A program made the position numbers and the translations under genes. Positions 1 through 8,784 of a stretch of DNA of 64,000 bases are shown in pieces; position 1 is the first letter of the stretch, and every line of letters begins with the position of its first letter. The notes beneath the pieces were generated by a model. That model did not search any database, was not told where the DNA came from, and was given only the letters and a program-made list of their open reading frames with translations. Origin of the DNA: Granulosicoccus antarcticus IMCC3135 (GTDB taxonomy: Bacteria > Pseudomonadota > Gammaproteobacteria > Granulosicoccales > Granulosicoccaceae); the NCBI RefSeq assembly GCF_002215215.1, contig NZ_CP018632.1:3282501-3346500 (forward strand), written 5' to 3'.

Positions 1-256
1 CAGCAAAAGTGGCGCCGTGGTCTTGCGCGCGTTTCAAGTCATCGCCATTCAGCGCCGTTCCCACACCAACGATAGCGCCAGGTACATCGGCCATGGCTTT
101 CATGGCTTCCAGAGCAACGGGTGTGCGCAGCGTTACTTCCAGTACTCGCAATCCACCAGCGACCAGAGCTTCGGCCAGAGGCTTTGCTTTGCTGACGTCG
201 TCGATAACCAAAACCGGAATGACCGGTGCAACCTGCATGAGTTCACGAACTTTCAT
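1..256 (-). CDS. eda: KDPG aldolase, C-terminal part outside the window
   Basis: Partial gene running off the left edge. The 85 visible residues read [20 protein letters not shown] and continue through a valine-rich strand, a VTLRTP segment and a [11 protein letters not shown] segment. These fit the first strands of the class I KDPG/KHG aldolase barrel; the R-T-P residues bind the substrate phosphate and carboxylate in the family. The Schiff-base lysine lies beyond the edge. It cleaves 2-keto-3-deoxy-6-phosphogluconate to pyruvate and glyceraldehyde 3-phosphate in the cytosol. The start lies 62 bases after the edd stop on the same strand, so edd-eda is an operon controlled by the HexR-type site upstream of edd. 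An AGGAG-like box sits 13 bases upstream, slightly far. Confidence 0.93.
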   Translation of the reverse strand, partial: MKVRELMQVAPVIPVLVIDDVSKAKPLAEALVAGGLRVLEVTLRTPVALEAMKAMADVPGAIVGVGTALNGDDLKRAQDHGATFA

Positions 257-318
257 GATGCCTGGGTGGCTCCTTTTGTTGTTGTAACTGAGTGGACTGC
301 TGTTGATGATGCCACGAT

Positions 319-2145
319 TCAATCGTCAAACAAACTGACGGCACCTAGCTCGGCGCTGCAGACATTGTGTCGGAAGCCGGAGAAAAGTTCTCGTCCCATG
401 TTGACGGTCTTGCGACTGAGATCAGGCAGGGTGATCGTACGTGCATCCCATTCAGCTGCATCAACCTGTGCGTTCAAGATGCCTGATTCTGCATCAAGAA
501 GTATCATGTCGCCGGTTTTGACCTTGGCCAGAGGTCCGTCCAGGAAGCATTCGGGTGAAACGTGAATGGCGGCTGGTACCTTGCCTGAAGCGCCTGACAT
601 CCGGCCATCAGTCACAAGGCCTACCTTGAAGCCACGATCGAGCAGCACGCCCAGGATGGGGGTCATCTTATGCAGTTCAGGCATGCCATTGGCACGAGGG
701 CCCTGGTAGGCGACTACGGCGATGAAGTCACGTTCCAGTTCGCCATTGTCAAAAGCGATGCGCAGAGCATCCTGAGAGGTGAAGACAATGGCTGGTGCTT
801 CAATGATGCGGTGTTCGAGCTTGACCGCAGAGGTCTTGATTACAGCGCGGCCAAGATTGCCCGCCATCAGGCGCAGTCCGCCATCTGCCGAAAAGGGGGT
901 TTTGACGGTGCCGATAATGGAATCGTCTACCGATTTTTTCAGGCCATCGCGCCATGCCAGGACGCCCTCGTCGAGCCAAGGCTCCTGCGTATACTGATAA
1001 AGCCCGGTGTTGCCAGCGATGGTTTGCACATCGTCGTGCAGCAAGCCTGCATCGAGCAATTCGCGGATGACCAGTGCCATGCCGCCAGCGGCGTGGAACT
1101 GGTTAACGTCAGCCTGACCGCTAGGGTAGACATGCGTCAGCAGTGGGATGGCGTGGCTGAGCTGGTCGAAATCATCCCAGTTGATGATGATTCCGGCAGT
1201 TCTGGCGATGGCAACCAGATGCAGAGTGTGATTGGTTGAGCCGCCAGTAGCCAGCAAGCCGATAATGGCGTTGACGATAGCTTTTTCATCAATCATGCGG
1301 CCCAGGGGCGTGTATTCCTTGCCACGAGCCGTGATGGCCAGAGCGCGTTGTGCAGCGGCAACCGTCAGTGAGGATCGCAGTTCAGTGCCGGGGTTGATAA
1401 AGGCTGAGCCTGGCATGTGCAGACCCATGATTTCCATCATCATCTGGTTGCTGTTGGCTGTGCCGTAGAAAGTACAGGTACCCGGGCCGTGATAGGAGGC
1501 GCTTTCAGAGGCGAGCAGGTCTTCACGAGTGGCCTTGCCTTCTGCAAAAAGCTGACGTGTCCGTGCCTTGTCCTTGTTGGGTATGCCGGTTGTCATGGGG
1601 CCGGCCGGGATGAATACGGCGGGCAGATGACCGAACGACAAGGCGCCCATCAGCAGGCCGGGGACAATCTTGTCGCAGATGCCGAGGAATACACCCGCAT
1701 CGAACACATTGTGAGACAGGGCGATAGCCGTCGACATGGCGATGACATCACGGCTGAACAGGGACAGTTCCATGCCCAGCTGGCCTTGTGTAACACCGTC
1801 ACACATGGCAGGGGTGCCGCCGGCTACCTGAGCCGTTGCGCCAACAGCACGAGCTGCTTCGCGAATTTTCTCTGGCGCATGCTCATAAGGCTGGTGTGCC
1901 GAAAGCATGTCGTTGTAGGAAGTAACGATCGCCAGGTTGGGCGCACGCTCGGCGTGTAAGACGATTTTGTCACGTTCTGGGGCTGCCGCAAAGGCGTGGG
2001 CCAGGTTGGTGCAGCCCATCAGGCCGCGGTTGGGCGGGGCATCGCCAAGTGCATTGATACGTGCAAGATAGGCTTTACGCGTATCGCGGCTTCTTTCAAT
2101 GATGCGTTGAGTGACGTCATCAACGGCTGCGCTGATCGAGGGCAT
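319..2145 (-). CDS. edd: Phosphogluconate dehydratase (Entner-Doudoroff)
   Basis: A 608-residue IlvD/Edd-family dehydratase that converts 6-phosphogluconate to KDPG using an iron-sulfur cluster. The family signatures [19 protein letters not shown] and [15 protein letters not shown] are present, as are the conserved cysteines ([22 protein letters not shown]) and a C-terminal [19 protein letters not shown]. Length matches E. coli Edd (603 aa). The open frame extends 12 codons further, to 2181, but that extension would contain the HexR-like palindrome at 2164-2178. The Met at 2145 also begins the conserved N-terminus and has an AAAGAG box just upstream, so I chose it. It is divergent from zwf and followed by eda. 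Confidence 0.95.
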   Translation of the reverse strand: MPSISAAVDDVTQRIIERSRDTRKAYLARINALGDAPPNRGLMGCTNLAHAFAAAPERDKIVLHAERAPNLAIVTSYNDMLSAHQPYEHAPEKIREAARAVGATAQVAGGTPAMCDGVTQGQLGMELSLFSRDVIAMSTAIALSHNVFDAGVFLGICDKIVPGLLMGALSFGHLPAVFIPAGPMTTGIPNKDKARTRQLFAEGKATREDLLASESASYHGPGTCTFYGTANSNQMMMEIMGLHMPGSAFINPGTELRSSLTVAAAQRALAITARGKEYTPLGRMIDEKAIVNAIIGLLATGGSTNHTLHLVAIARTAGIIINWDDFDQLSHAIPLLTHVYPSGQADVNQFHAAGGMALVIRELLDAGLLHDDVQTIAGNTGLYQYTQEPWLDEGVLAWRDGLKKSVDDSIIGTVKTPFSADGGLRLMAGNLGRAVIKTSAVKLEHRIIEAPAIVFTSQDALRIAFDNGELERDFIAVVAYQGPRANGMPELHKMTPILGVLLDRGFKVGLVTDGRMSGASGKVPAAIHVSPECFLDGPLAKVKTGDMILLDAESGILNAQVDAAEWDARTITLPDLSRKTVNMGRELFSGFRHNVCSAELGAVSLFDD

Positions 2146-2163
2146 AGGCTCTTTAACCTGAGT

Positions 2164-2178
2164 TGTAGGTAAGTTACA
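2164..2178. promoter_or_regulatory. HexR-type operator upstream of edd
   Basis: TGTAGGTAAGTTACA is an inverted repeat (TGTA-N7-TACA) that resembles the TGTAAT-TTA-ATTACA-like palindromes bound by HexR in gammaproteobacteria. It lies 19-33 bases upstream of the chosen edd start, within the 147-base divergent region to zwf. A hexR gene is encoded 2.3 kb away. Binding is inferred from pattern and context only. Confidence 0.72.
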
Positions 2179-2275
2179 CAATTATGTCACATGAAAGTTG
2201 TCACACCATGACAAATTGCCGCTAAGATGATTGAAAATTACTGATTACCCACCATTCACCTGTCTGTAACCGTTT

Positions 2276-2290
2276 GGTAGTAAAATTACA
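2276..2290. promoter_or_regulatory. HexR-type operator abutting the zwf start
   Basis: GGTAGTAAAATTACA is an imperfect palindrome whose right half (AATTACA) matches the HexR half-site. It ends two bases before the zwf ATG, where a ribosome-binding site would be expected. A bound repressor would therefore cover the start region. Together with the edd-side site, it would let HexR control both divergent operons. Confidence 0.65.
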
Positions 2291-2292
2291 AA

Positions 2293-3768
2293 ATGAATCT
2301 GATATCCAACGAAACACTGCAGCCGTTTGATTTTATTCTGTTCGGCGGCACCGGCGATCTTTCCATTCGAAAGCTCATTCCTTCTCTGTATTTCAGGCAT
2401 TGCGAAGGTCAGTTGCCTGAAGATAGCCGCATTATTGCCACGGCCCGTTCAGATATGGACACTGCCGGCTTCCGCAGCATGCTCAACACGGATGTTCGAG
2501 AGCATATAGACGATAACGACTTCAACGCTGACTCCTGGAAGGAATTCCTGGATCTAGTCTACTATCACCCCTTGGATGTTACCGATCCTGAGAGTTACCG
2601 GCCATTGGTCGATACGCTGGCAGGGCGCGAAGAATATGTACGGGTCTTCTATCTTTCCGTAGCTCCCAGCCTGTTCACTCAGATTACCAATGGGGTGCAT
2701 GCAGCCGGGCTCATCACGGAAAAAAGCCGCGTTGCTCTGGAAAAGCCACTGGGACGTGACCGGGCCTCAGCCGAAGAAATCAACGATCGTTTGTCGGCCG
2801 TGTTCAACGAAGATCAGATCTACCGAATTGATCACTACCTGGGCAAAGAGACCGTTCAGAATCTGCTGGCGTTGCGATTTGGTAATGCCTTCTTTGAGCC
2901 ATTGTGGCGAAGTGAGCGCATCAATGATGTGCAGATCACCATCGCTGAAGATCTGGGAGTAGAGGGTCGTGGTGCGTTCTACGATCAGACCGGTGCATTG
3001 CGCGATATGGTGCAGAACCATTTGCTGCAACTGCTGGTTATTCTGGCTATGGAGCCGCCTGTCAGTATTGATCCGGATGCGGTACGTGACGAGAAAATCA
3101 AGGTGTTGCGTGCGCTGAAGCCATTGGCTGGAATCGATGCAATAGAAAACTCTGTTCGCGGGCAATACAAGGCGGGTGCTTACGGTACAGGTCCGGTGCC
3201 AGGCTATCTGGACAATGACGATATTCCCAATGACAGTTCGACCGAAACCTTCGTTGCAATACGTGCCGAAATCGGTTCCTGGCGCTGGGAAGGCGTGCCA
3301 TTCTTTTTGCGTACCGGCAAGCGCATGGAAAGCAAAACGACTGAAATCGTCATTAATTTCAAGAAAGTGCCACATTCCATCTTTCCAACGGCAGATGGCT
3401 TCAGTACGCCTAACCAGCTCATCATTCGCCTGCAGCCAGAAGAGAGCATCCGTATGCGCATCTACGTCAAGGCGTGGGGGGATGACATCCAGTTGCAGCC
3501 GGTCTACTTGAATCTTGATTTCAATGATGTCTTCCAGAAACGCAAGATGATCGCGTATGAGCGCTTGCTGATGGACGTCATTCGCGGCAACCAGACTCTG
3601 TTCATGCGTCGTGACGAAGTGGCTGCTGCCTGGGCCTGGATCGATCCGATACGAGCTGCCTGGGAGCAATATCAATATTTGCCCAAAAGCTATACAGCAG
3701 GCACCTGGGGCCCGGGTGCCTCCAACGCGCTGATCAGTAAGGATGGTCTGCGCTGGAATGAAGATTGA
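2293..3768 (+). CDS. zwf: Glucose-6-phosphate 1-dehydrogenase
   Basis: A 491-residue protein, full length for the family. It oxidises glucose 6-phosphate to 6-phosphogluconolactone with NAD(P)+. The N-terminal Rossmann motif is FILFGGTGDLSIRKL (around residues 13-27). The active-site signature is RIDHYLGKETVQNLLALRF (about residues 178-196), and the C-terminal domain carries the family motifs VRGQYKAG, FFLRTGKRM and YERLLMDVIRGNQTLF. It is the first gene of a zwf-pgl-hexR operon: the stop is separated by one base from the pgl start. No good Shine-Dalgarno is visible because the palindrome at 2276-2290 occupies that place. Confidence 0.97.
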   Translation: MNLISNETLQPFDFILFGGTGDLSIRKLIPSLYFRHCEGQLPEDSRIIATARSDMDTAGFRSMLNTDVREHIDDNDFNADSWKEFLDLVYYHPLDVTDPESYRPLVDTLAGREEYVRVFYLSVAPSLFTQITNGVHAAGLITEKSRVALEKPLGRDRASAEEINDRLSAVFNEDQIYRIDHYLGKETVQNLLALRFGNAFFEPLWRSERINDVQITIAEDLGVEGRGAFYDQTGALRDMVQNHLLQLLVILAMEPPVSIDPDAVRDEKIKVLRALKPLAGIDAIENSVRGQYKAGAYGTGPVPGYLDNDDIPNDSSTETFVAIRAEIGSWRWEGVPFFLRTGKRMESKTTEIVINFKKVPHSIFPTADGFSTPNQLIIRLQPEESIRMRIYVKAWGDDIQLQPVYLNLDFNDVFQKRKMIAYERLLMDVIRGNQTLFMRRDEVAAAWAWIDPIRAAWEQYQYLPKSYTAGTWGPGASNALISKDGLRWNED

Positions 3769-3769
3769 T

Positions 3770-4513
3770 ATGACACAGACCGTGATTGAGAGCTCAGGCC
3801 TGCATTGGCATGAAGAGCCGTCGGGAGCCGAGTTGGCCATTAGTCTGGGCAAGGCTGTTGCAGAGCGCTTGCAACGCACTTTGTCGCAAGCAGATTCTGC
3901 CTCTCTGGTGGTTTCTGGTGGTAGCACGCCGGCGCCGGTATTCAGCTATCTTGCTGATGCGGACATCGACTGGGCGCGCGTTTGTGTGACCTTGGCTGAT
4001 GAGCGTTGGGTGCCGCCCGGACACTCGGATAGCAACGAGACACTGGTACGTGACACCTTGCTGCAGAACAAGGCGGCGGCTGCGAGCTTTATCGCCCTGT
4101 ATCGCGAAGGCGTGTCCGATGAGCAGGCTTTGCAGCAGATCGCAAGCGATGTTCTGGGCATGCAGCAACCATTCAGTGTGGTGATGCTGGGTATGGGAGG
4201 GGATGGTCACACAGCCTCTTTGTTCCCGGATGCGCCAGTATTGGAACTCAGTACGGCCATGTCTCTGGATAATGACAAGACGGTGGCTTTCATGAATCCC
4301 CCGTCGGTCTCTCAGCGACGAATAACGCTGACGCGAGCTTGCTTGTTGAATTCAGAACATCGCTTCCTGCACATCACCGGTGCGGGTAAGCGCTCTGTTT
4401 TGAACGCGGCGCTTGAGACCTGTAAAGGCAAAACCTATCAGTCAGGTTTTGCCCCTGTGACAGGCTTGCTGACGGAGCAACCTGAAAATGCATCAATTTA
4501 CTGGAGTCCTTGA
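3770..4513 (+). CDS. pgl: 6-phosphogluconolactonase
   Basis: A 247-residue DevB/Pgl-type lactonase that hydrolyses 6-phosphogluconolactone, the product of Zwf, to 6-phosphogluconate. Family motifs are SGGSTPAPVFSYL, LADERWVPPGHSDSNE and MLGMGGDGHTASLFPD. The Met at 3770 directly follows the zwf stop. Earlier in-frame Met codons at 3743 and 3758 would overlap zwf and add residues unlike the family, so 3770 is preferred. The stop TGA overlaps the hexR ATG (TGATG), implying translational coupling. Confidence 0.94.
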   Translation: MTQTVIESSGLHWHEEPSGAELAISLGKAVAERLQRTLSQADSASLVVSGGSTPAPVFSYLADADIDWARVCVTLADERWVPPGHSDSNETLVRDTLLQNKAAAASFIALYREGVSDEQALQQIASDVLGMQQPFSVVMLGMGGDGHTASLFPDAPVLELSTAMSLDNDKTVAFMNPPSVSQRRITLTRACLLNSEHRFLHITGAGKRSVLNAALETCKGKTYQSGFAPVTGLLTEQPENASIYWSP

Positions 4514-5343
4514 TGCTGGCCAGAATCAAGGCTGCTCGGGATACGCTCAGAAAATCTGAACAGAAGGTTGCTGATGTCGTTCTGGCAGACCCTGATGAAA
4601 GTGTTCAGTCATCCATTCAGGCTATTGCTACCCGGGCTGGCGTCAGCGAGCCTACGGTTATCCGTTTCTGCAGGGCTCTGGATTGTGTCGGCTTTCAGCA
4701 ATTCAAGCTGAAGCTGGCACAGGATCTGGCACGTCGCGGCACCTTCTTCTATCAGGATGTGACGGTCGATGATTCGAGCAAGGAGCTGGCGAACAAGCTG
4801 CTTGATGGGGCTATTGCCTCATTGGTGCAGATACGTAACCAGATCAATGAGAAGGCACTCGATCAGGCCATCGCCCTGTACGAAGGCTGTAATCGCGTCG
4901 AGTTATACGGTTCAGGTGGTTCTGCTGTTGTGGCAGAAGATGCGCAGCTGAAGTTCTTTCGTCTGGGCAAGCCTGCCATTGCCTATTCGGATCCGCATAT
5001 ACAAGCTGCCGCCGCAGCCTTGCTCGACAAGGACGCCCTGGTCATTGCCATTTCGCACTCCGGGCGCAGCAGTGACATTCTGAAGACGGTCGAAATTGCC
5101 AGAGCGGCACAAGCCAAGGTCATCTCCGTGACCGCGACACGGTCGCCGCTGGCGCAATGCAGTGATGTCACGCTGACCGTGGATGTTAATGAGGACAGTG
5201 ACATTTTCTCGCCAGTCAAGTCACGCCTGGGTCAGATGGTCGTGCTGGATGTACTGGCGGTGGGTGTGGCGGTGCGCGGTGGCACTCACATGCTGGAACA
5301 GCTGGCACGTGCAAGAAGGGCAATCGACTTCAAGTTTGTCTAA
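4513..5343 (+). CDS. hexR: RpiR-family regulator of central carbon metabolism (HexR)
   Basis: A 276-residue RpiR-family transcription factor. The N-terminal HTH (about residues 1-75) contains the motif AIATRAGVSEPTVIRFCRAL; a C-terminal SIS sugar-phosphate isomerase domain (about 120-255) contains ELYGSGGSAVVAEDAQLKF and VIAISHSGRSSDI. In known systems HexR senses KDPG and represses edd, zwf and related genes. Three matching palindromes occur here, at edd, zwf and pyk. The start ATG overlaps the pgl stop; a TTG one codon upstream is also open but less likely. It would be autoregulated through the zwf operator. Confidence 0.9.
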   Translation: MLARIKAARDTLRKSEQKVADVVLADPDESVQSSIQAIATRAGVSEPTVIRFCRALDCVGFQQFKLKLAQDLARRGTFFYQDVTVDDSSKELANKLLDGAIASLVQIRNQINEKALDQAIALYEGCNRVELYGSGGSAVVAEDAQLKFFRLGKPAIAYSDPHIQAAAAALLDKDALVIAISHSGRSSDILKTVEIARAAQAKVISVTATRSPLAQCSDVTLTVDVNEDSDIFSPVKSRLGQMVVLDVLAVGVAVRGGTHMLEQLARARRAIDFKFV

Positions 5344-5356
5344 AGACAAAGAGCTG

Positions 5357-5398
5357 TCCGAGAATAGGCTGATCTGCTGGAGACGCGCTATTCTCGGA
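5357..5398. terminator. Hairpin between convergent hexR and FecR-protein genes
   Basis: Perfect 11-bp inverted repeat TCCGAGAATAG / CTATTCTCGGA with a 20-base loop, located between the stops of two convergent genes. There is no clear T-run, so it may be a weak bidirectional terminator or an mRNA 3'-end stabiliser. Confidence 0.55.
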
Positions 5399-5406
5399 GT
5401 CGTCTC

Positions 5407-6879
5407 CTAGTCGTCGCTGCTGGAGATATCACCAAAAGCTGACACGATCTGTGGGGTGATCAGAATCCGTGCACGGCTGAAAACCCGATCACTGTTCAGG
5501 CGAAAGACCGCTGAACCGGTTTCGTTCACGTCGACACTGAGCGGATCTTCGAAGGATTCGTTATCGGCTATCTGGATCTCGAATCCGGTTGCTTCGACAG
5601 GTGGATTCTGGACTTGCACAAGAAACTCGCTGCCTTGCCGGGTTATGGCGGTCACAACAGGTGTCAGTGTGCTGTCAATATCGGCGATGGTGATGGGCGT
5701 ATTGGAGCGGAAGCCTTTCAGGCCGTTCTGGTCTATGCCTCGCATCTGCAGGTAGTAGTCGCCAGCATCCAGCGTATCAAAGGCGATCTGCGTGCTGTCG
5801 GTCTGAAAGCTTGCGAGTGTTTCATTACCAGCCTCGTCGGTGGCAACCTGTGCGTTATAGGTTTGTGCATCGGAAAATGGCCACCAGGTGACAATATCTT
5901 CCGGGGCGATCCGCACCGGTACACGCTTCAAGACCGGTGCCGGCAGCAGGGCGATAGGTGGGCTGGGAGGCTCTCCTTCGGCCACGACAGAGCCGTATCC
6001 GGTCGGCAGGCCAACGCTTACATCCTCGGTTTCGATGTCTACGGAGCCTTCAGTAACGCCGACGAGTAGTTCGTCAGATGCGTCGATATCGAAAACAGTC
6101 CCTCTGACTGCCGCTGAAGCGTAGGGGGTGCTGATACGAAAATCGACTGGCTGGTCTTCACGCCTTTCAACATTCGAGGTGACTTTTCCCTTGAATGTCT
6201 CGATCTCGATAACACAGCTGTCATCGCCTGGCAGGCAGTTCAGGCGTGAGAGTATCGCCTCGGTGCCCGGTTGCATGTTCACAACAGAGCCGGAGGAGAA
6301 CTCGATGCTGACATAGCCATCAGTACCCGTGAAAATCCTGTCTCCGGAATGCACTTCAGAGTCTCGGTTCAGTTCGAACGTGGAGTCCTGAGTATTGTTT
6401 GCCTGTGTCAGGGCGGCGCCGGAGCGGCTGGCTGTCACATGGCCCTTCGCGAACACGACCTGAGCGAATTCTCCGCGTGGAGGGACGTGAATGGGAATGC
6501 GTATGATATTGCCCGGGATCAGCGGAGCGGTCGTTACCAGAGAGTTGAACTCTGCCAGTTGTGGTGCGTAGCCTGCCTTGCCAAGCTCTCTTGCCGCTAT
6601 GGAGCTCAGGGTGTCACCTGCAATAACAACCGCATCACGAGAGATGATGACTGATGCGGTCGCAGATGCGGTCGCAGATGCGGTCGCAGATGCAGGCGTG
6701 CTCACCGAGTTGCCGGAGTCCGGGCCGGATGTCGCCAGGCTGGCCTCGCTGTCTGGCGAATTCTCTACAGTTTGCTGTGAGTAGGCCGCTGAGGAGGCCA
6801 GGCACAACGCCAGCGTCAGGCTGGCGGGAATTTCTGAAATCCGGATATTCACAAAATCATACTCGGCTTTTAAGTTCAT
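5407..6879 (-). CDS. LysM and FecR domain envelope protein
   Basis: A 490-residue exported protein. A signal-peptide-like hydrophobic stretch (SLTLALCLASSAAYS) lies near residues 20-34. It is followed by a Ser/Ala/Thr linker with ASAT repeats (about 62-76), a LysM-type peptidoglycan-binding segment (IAGDTLSSIAARELG to PGNIIRIP, about 85-130) and a FecR domain (about 180-275, with IFTGTDGYVSIEFSSGS and AVRGTVFDI). The C-terminal half resembles Fn3-like beta-strands. In LysM-FecR proteins the FecR domain is usually periplasmic and not tied to an ECF sigma factor; none is nearby. A GTG at codon 11 could be the true start, which would shorten the n-region. Function unknown. Confidence 0.82.
   Translation of the reverse strand: MNLKAEYDFVNIRISEIPASLTLALCLASSAAYSQQTVENSPDSEASLATSGPDSGNSVSTPASATASATASATASVIISRDAVVIAGDTLSSIAARELGKAGYAPQLAEFNSLVTTAPLIPGNIIRIPIHVPPRGEFAQVVFAKGHVTASRSGAALTQANNTQDSTFELNRDSEVHSGDRIFTGTDGYVSIEFSSGSVVNMQPGTEAILSRLNCLPGDDSCVIEIETFKGKVTSNVERREDQPVDFRISTPYASAAVRGTVFDIDASDELLVGVTEGSVDIETEDVSVGLPTGYGSVVAEGEPPSPPIALLPAPVLKRVPVRIAPEDIVTWWPFSDAQTYNAQVATDEAGNETLASFQTDSTQIAFDTLDAGDYYLQMRGIDQNGLKGFRSNTPITIADIDSTLTPVVTAITRQGSEFLVQVQNPPVEATGFEIQIADNESFEDPLSVDVNETGSAVFRLNSDRVFSRARILITPQIVSAFGDISSSDD
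6653..6688. repeat. Three exact 12-bp tandem copies in the FecR-protein linker
   Basis: GATGCGGTCGCA is repeated three times without change, followed by a half copy. On the minus strand it codes for the ASAT repeats between the signal peptide and the LysM domain. The unit is a multiple of three, so copy-number change alters linker length without breaking the frame. Confidence 0.9.
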
Positions 6880-6932
6880 TCACCGAGTATCGGATATATG
6901 TGTTCAATAGTGAAGCTCATGAATCAGCAATT

Positions 6933-6966
6933 GCGCCCTGCAAGGGCTGAAAGCCTTACAGGGCGC
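6933..6966. terminator. Strong hairpin downstream of pyk
   Basis: GCGCCCTG...CAGGGCGC arms extend to about 13 bp with one wobble pair around a short loop. The hairpin lies about 30 bases beyond the pyruvate kinase stop on the minus strand. No long T-run follows, so calling it a terminator rests on stem strength and position. Confidence 0.6.
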
Positions 6967-6995
6967 GGCGTTGATGTCTTTTCAGACACTAATGT

Positions 6996-8447
6996 TTACA
7001 CTACATCCTTCGGATCAACAAAGTCTGGAAGCTCTTTGAGCCGTGTCAGACGCAGCATATTGGTCGTTCCGGTACGACCGAATGGCATGCCGGCTGTGAT
7101 GGCAATGATCTCGCCCATCTCACCAAAGCCTTCTTCCAGCGTGATGTTGATGGCGTGCGAGACCATGTCGTCAATGCTGTTCATGACCTGGTGAATGACT
7201 GGGTGTACACCCCATACCATGGTCAGTCGACGAGCAGTCTCTACATTAGGAGTGCAGCCGATAACCGGTGCTTCAGGGCGTTCACGTGCCGCACGAAAAC
7301 TGGAAAATCCTGATTCTGTGTACGTGAAGGTTGCTGCCAGCGGCATCACTGTGGCGATGTGGTGCAAGGAGGAGCTGATAGCGTCGGCAACCGTGTCTCC
7401 GGGAGTCGGCATGGAGGCATCAATGGATTTGCGATAGTAGGGGTCGCGCTCTACTTCTATGATGATGCGATTCATGGCAGTGGCGGCTTCGACGGGGAAG
7501 CTGCCGGCTGCGGTTTCAGCTGAAAGCATTACCGCGTCGGCTCCGTCATAGACGGCAGTGGCGACATCGGAGGTTTCGGCGCGAGTGGGGACGGGCGAGG
7601 TGATCATGGATTCCAGCATCTGGGTTGCCACAACAACGGGCTTGCCTTCCTGCCGGGCCCGGCGCAGAATTTTCTTCTGAACAACCGGTACTGTTTCCTG
7701 TGGCATCTCAACGCCCAGATCGCCACGTGCAACCATGACGCCGTCACTGAGTTGTACGATTTCGGACAGAAACTCGATAGCGCTGGGCTTCTCAAGCTTG
7801 GCCATGATGGCTGCCTTGTTGCCAACCAGAGAGCGCAATTCAACCATGTCTTCAGGACGCTGAACAAAGGACATGGCGATCCAGTCAACACCCAGAGAAA
7901 GTGCGTAGGTCAGATCAGCGCGATCCTTTTCAGTCAGTGGTGAGATAGGGAGTACCAGATCGGGAACATTGACACCCTTGTTGCCACTGATTTCACCACC
8001 AACCGTGACTTCGGTAAGAGCGCTGTCTGCTGTGAATTCAAGCACCTTGAGGCAAATCTTGCCGTCATTGACCAGCAGGTTTGCACCGACTGTCAGGGCT
8101 GCAAAGATCTCCGGGTGCATGAGGGGGGCGCGCGTGGCGTCACCGGGTGTCGGGTCTTGGTCAAGAGTGAATTGCTGACCAACTACCAGCATTTCCTTGC
8201 CGTTGGCAAACTTGCCTACTCGTAGTTTGGGTCCCTGCAGATCGGCCATGATGCCGATAGGGCGACCACGTTGCTTTTCTACATCACGGATGATGGCGTG
8301 TGTTCTGGCGTGATCAGCGTGCGTGCCGTGACTGAAATTGAGTCTGAATACGTCAATTCCTGCGTCAAACAATTTCAATATCGTTTCGCGATCATTGCTT
8401 GCCGGCCCCAGAGTGCCTATGATCTTAGCGTCGCGTTTGCGTCTCAT
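6996..8447 (-). CDS. pyk: Pyruvate kinase
   Basis: A 483-residue pyruvate kinase, full length. It transfers phosphate from phosphoenolpyruvate to ADP. It begins MRRKRDAKIIGTLGPASNDR, then has DVFRLNFSHGTHADH, DLQGPKLRVGKF, and the catalytic signature IMAKLEKPSAIEFLSEI with the active-site lysine. It continues with MVARGDLGVEMP and VATQMLESMITSPVPTRAE. A regulatory C-terminal domain is present (about residues 355-480). A near-perfect HexR-type palindrome lies 29-47 bases upstream, placing the gene in the HexR regulon together with the Entner-Doudoroff genes. It is divergent from glcDEF. Confidence 0.96.
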   Translation of the reverse strand: MRRKRDAKIIGTLGPASNDRETILKLFDAGIDVFRLNFSHGTHADHARTHAIIRDVEKQRGRPIGIMADLQGPKLRVGKFANGKEMLVVGQQFTLDQDPTPGDATRAPLMHPEIFAALTVGANLLVNDGKICLKVLEFTADSALTEVTVGGEISGNKGVNVPDLVLPISPLTEKDRADLTYALSLGVDWIAMSFVQRPEDMVELRSLVGNKAAIMAKLEKPSAIEFLSEIVQLSDGVMVARGDLGVEMPQETVPVVQKKILRRARQEGKPVVVATQMLESMITSPVPTRAETSDVATAVYDGADAVMLSAETAAGSFPVEAATAMNRIIIEVERDPYYRKSIDASMPTPGDTVADAISSSLHHIATVMPLAATFTYTESGFSSFRAARERPEAPVIGCTPNVETARRLTMVWGVHPVIHQVMNSIDDMVSHAINITLEEGFGEMGEIIAITAGMPFGRTGTTNMLRLTRLKELPDFVDPKDVV

Positions 8448-8473
8448 CGATTTCTGCCTTCAGTTCGATAAAT

Positions 8474-8496
8474 AGTTTGTAGTTTATCTACAAACT
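8474..8496. promoter_or_regulatory. HexR-type operator upstream of pyk
   Basis: AGTTTGTAG-TTTAT-CTACAAACT is a perfect inverted repeat with 9-base arms and a 5-base centre. Its core, TGTAGTTTATCTACA, matches the TGTA-N7-TACA layout of the edd-side site. It is centred about 38 bases upstream of the pyk start, in the region between pyk and glcD. Confidence 0.75.
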
Positions 8497-8784
8497 TTTT
8501 GTTTACGGCAGTTACTGCATTTGCCGCTCCATACTGCGAGTTTAACGCACCCAGTGTCGGTATTCTCATTCGAATGGTAATAGTCTCGTCAATGAGAAGG
8601 CGCCGATTCGGTTTCATCATGTAGTCAAACTACTCTGAGTGTCATGTGTTCTGGCTGCTGGTGCCACATGCCGGCGCATGATCTGCCTGGGAGAATATCT
8701 GTTCTTCGGAAAGCTCTGGAGTCTGAACAGCGTGCTCTGCGTGATGTATTCTTGTTCATTATCGAAAGCTTCCGGAGTGTCTGA
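8497..8784. other. Remaining pyk-glcD divergent region
   Basis: No gene is seen here. Two short palindromes are visible: GTAGT-CAA-ACTAC at 8621-8633 and CATGC-CGGC-GCATG at 8667-8680. The first could be an operator for a glycolate regulator, but no such regulator is encoded next to glcDEF. A good GGAG box lies at 8773-8776, eight bases before the glcD ATG. Confidence 0.4.

Noticed and set aside
670-1239. 189-codon plus-strand frame
   Set aside because: Shadow of edd on the other strand.
2767-3927. 386-codon open frame antisense to zwf and pgl
   Set aside because: It mirrors zwf codon structure, has no family resemblance, and zwf is unmistakable.
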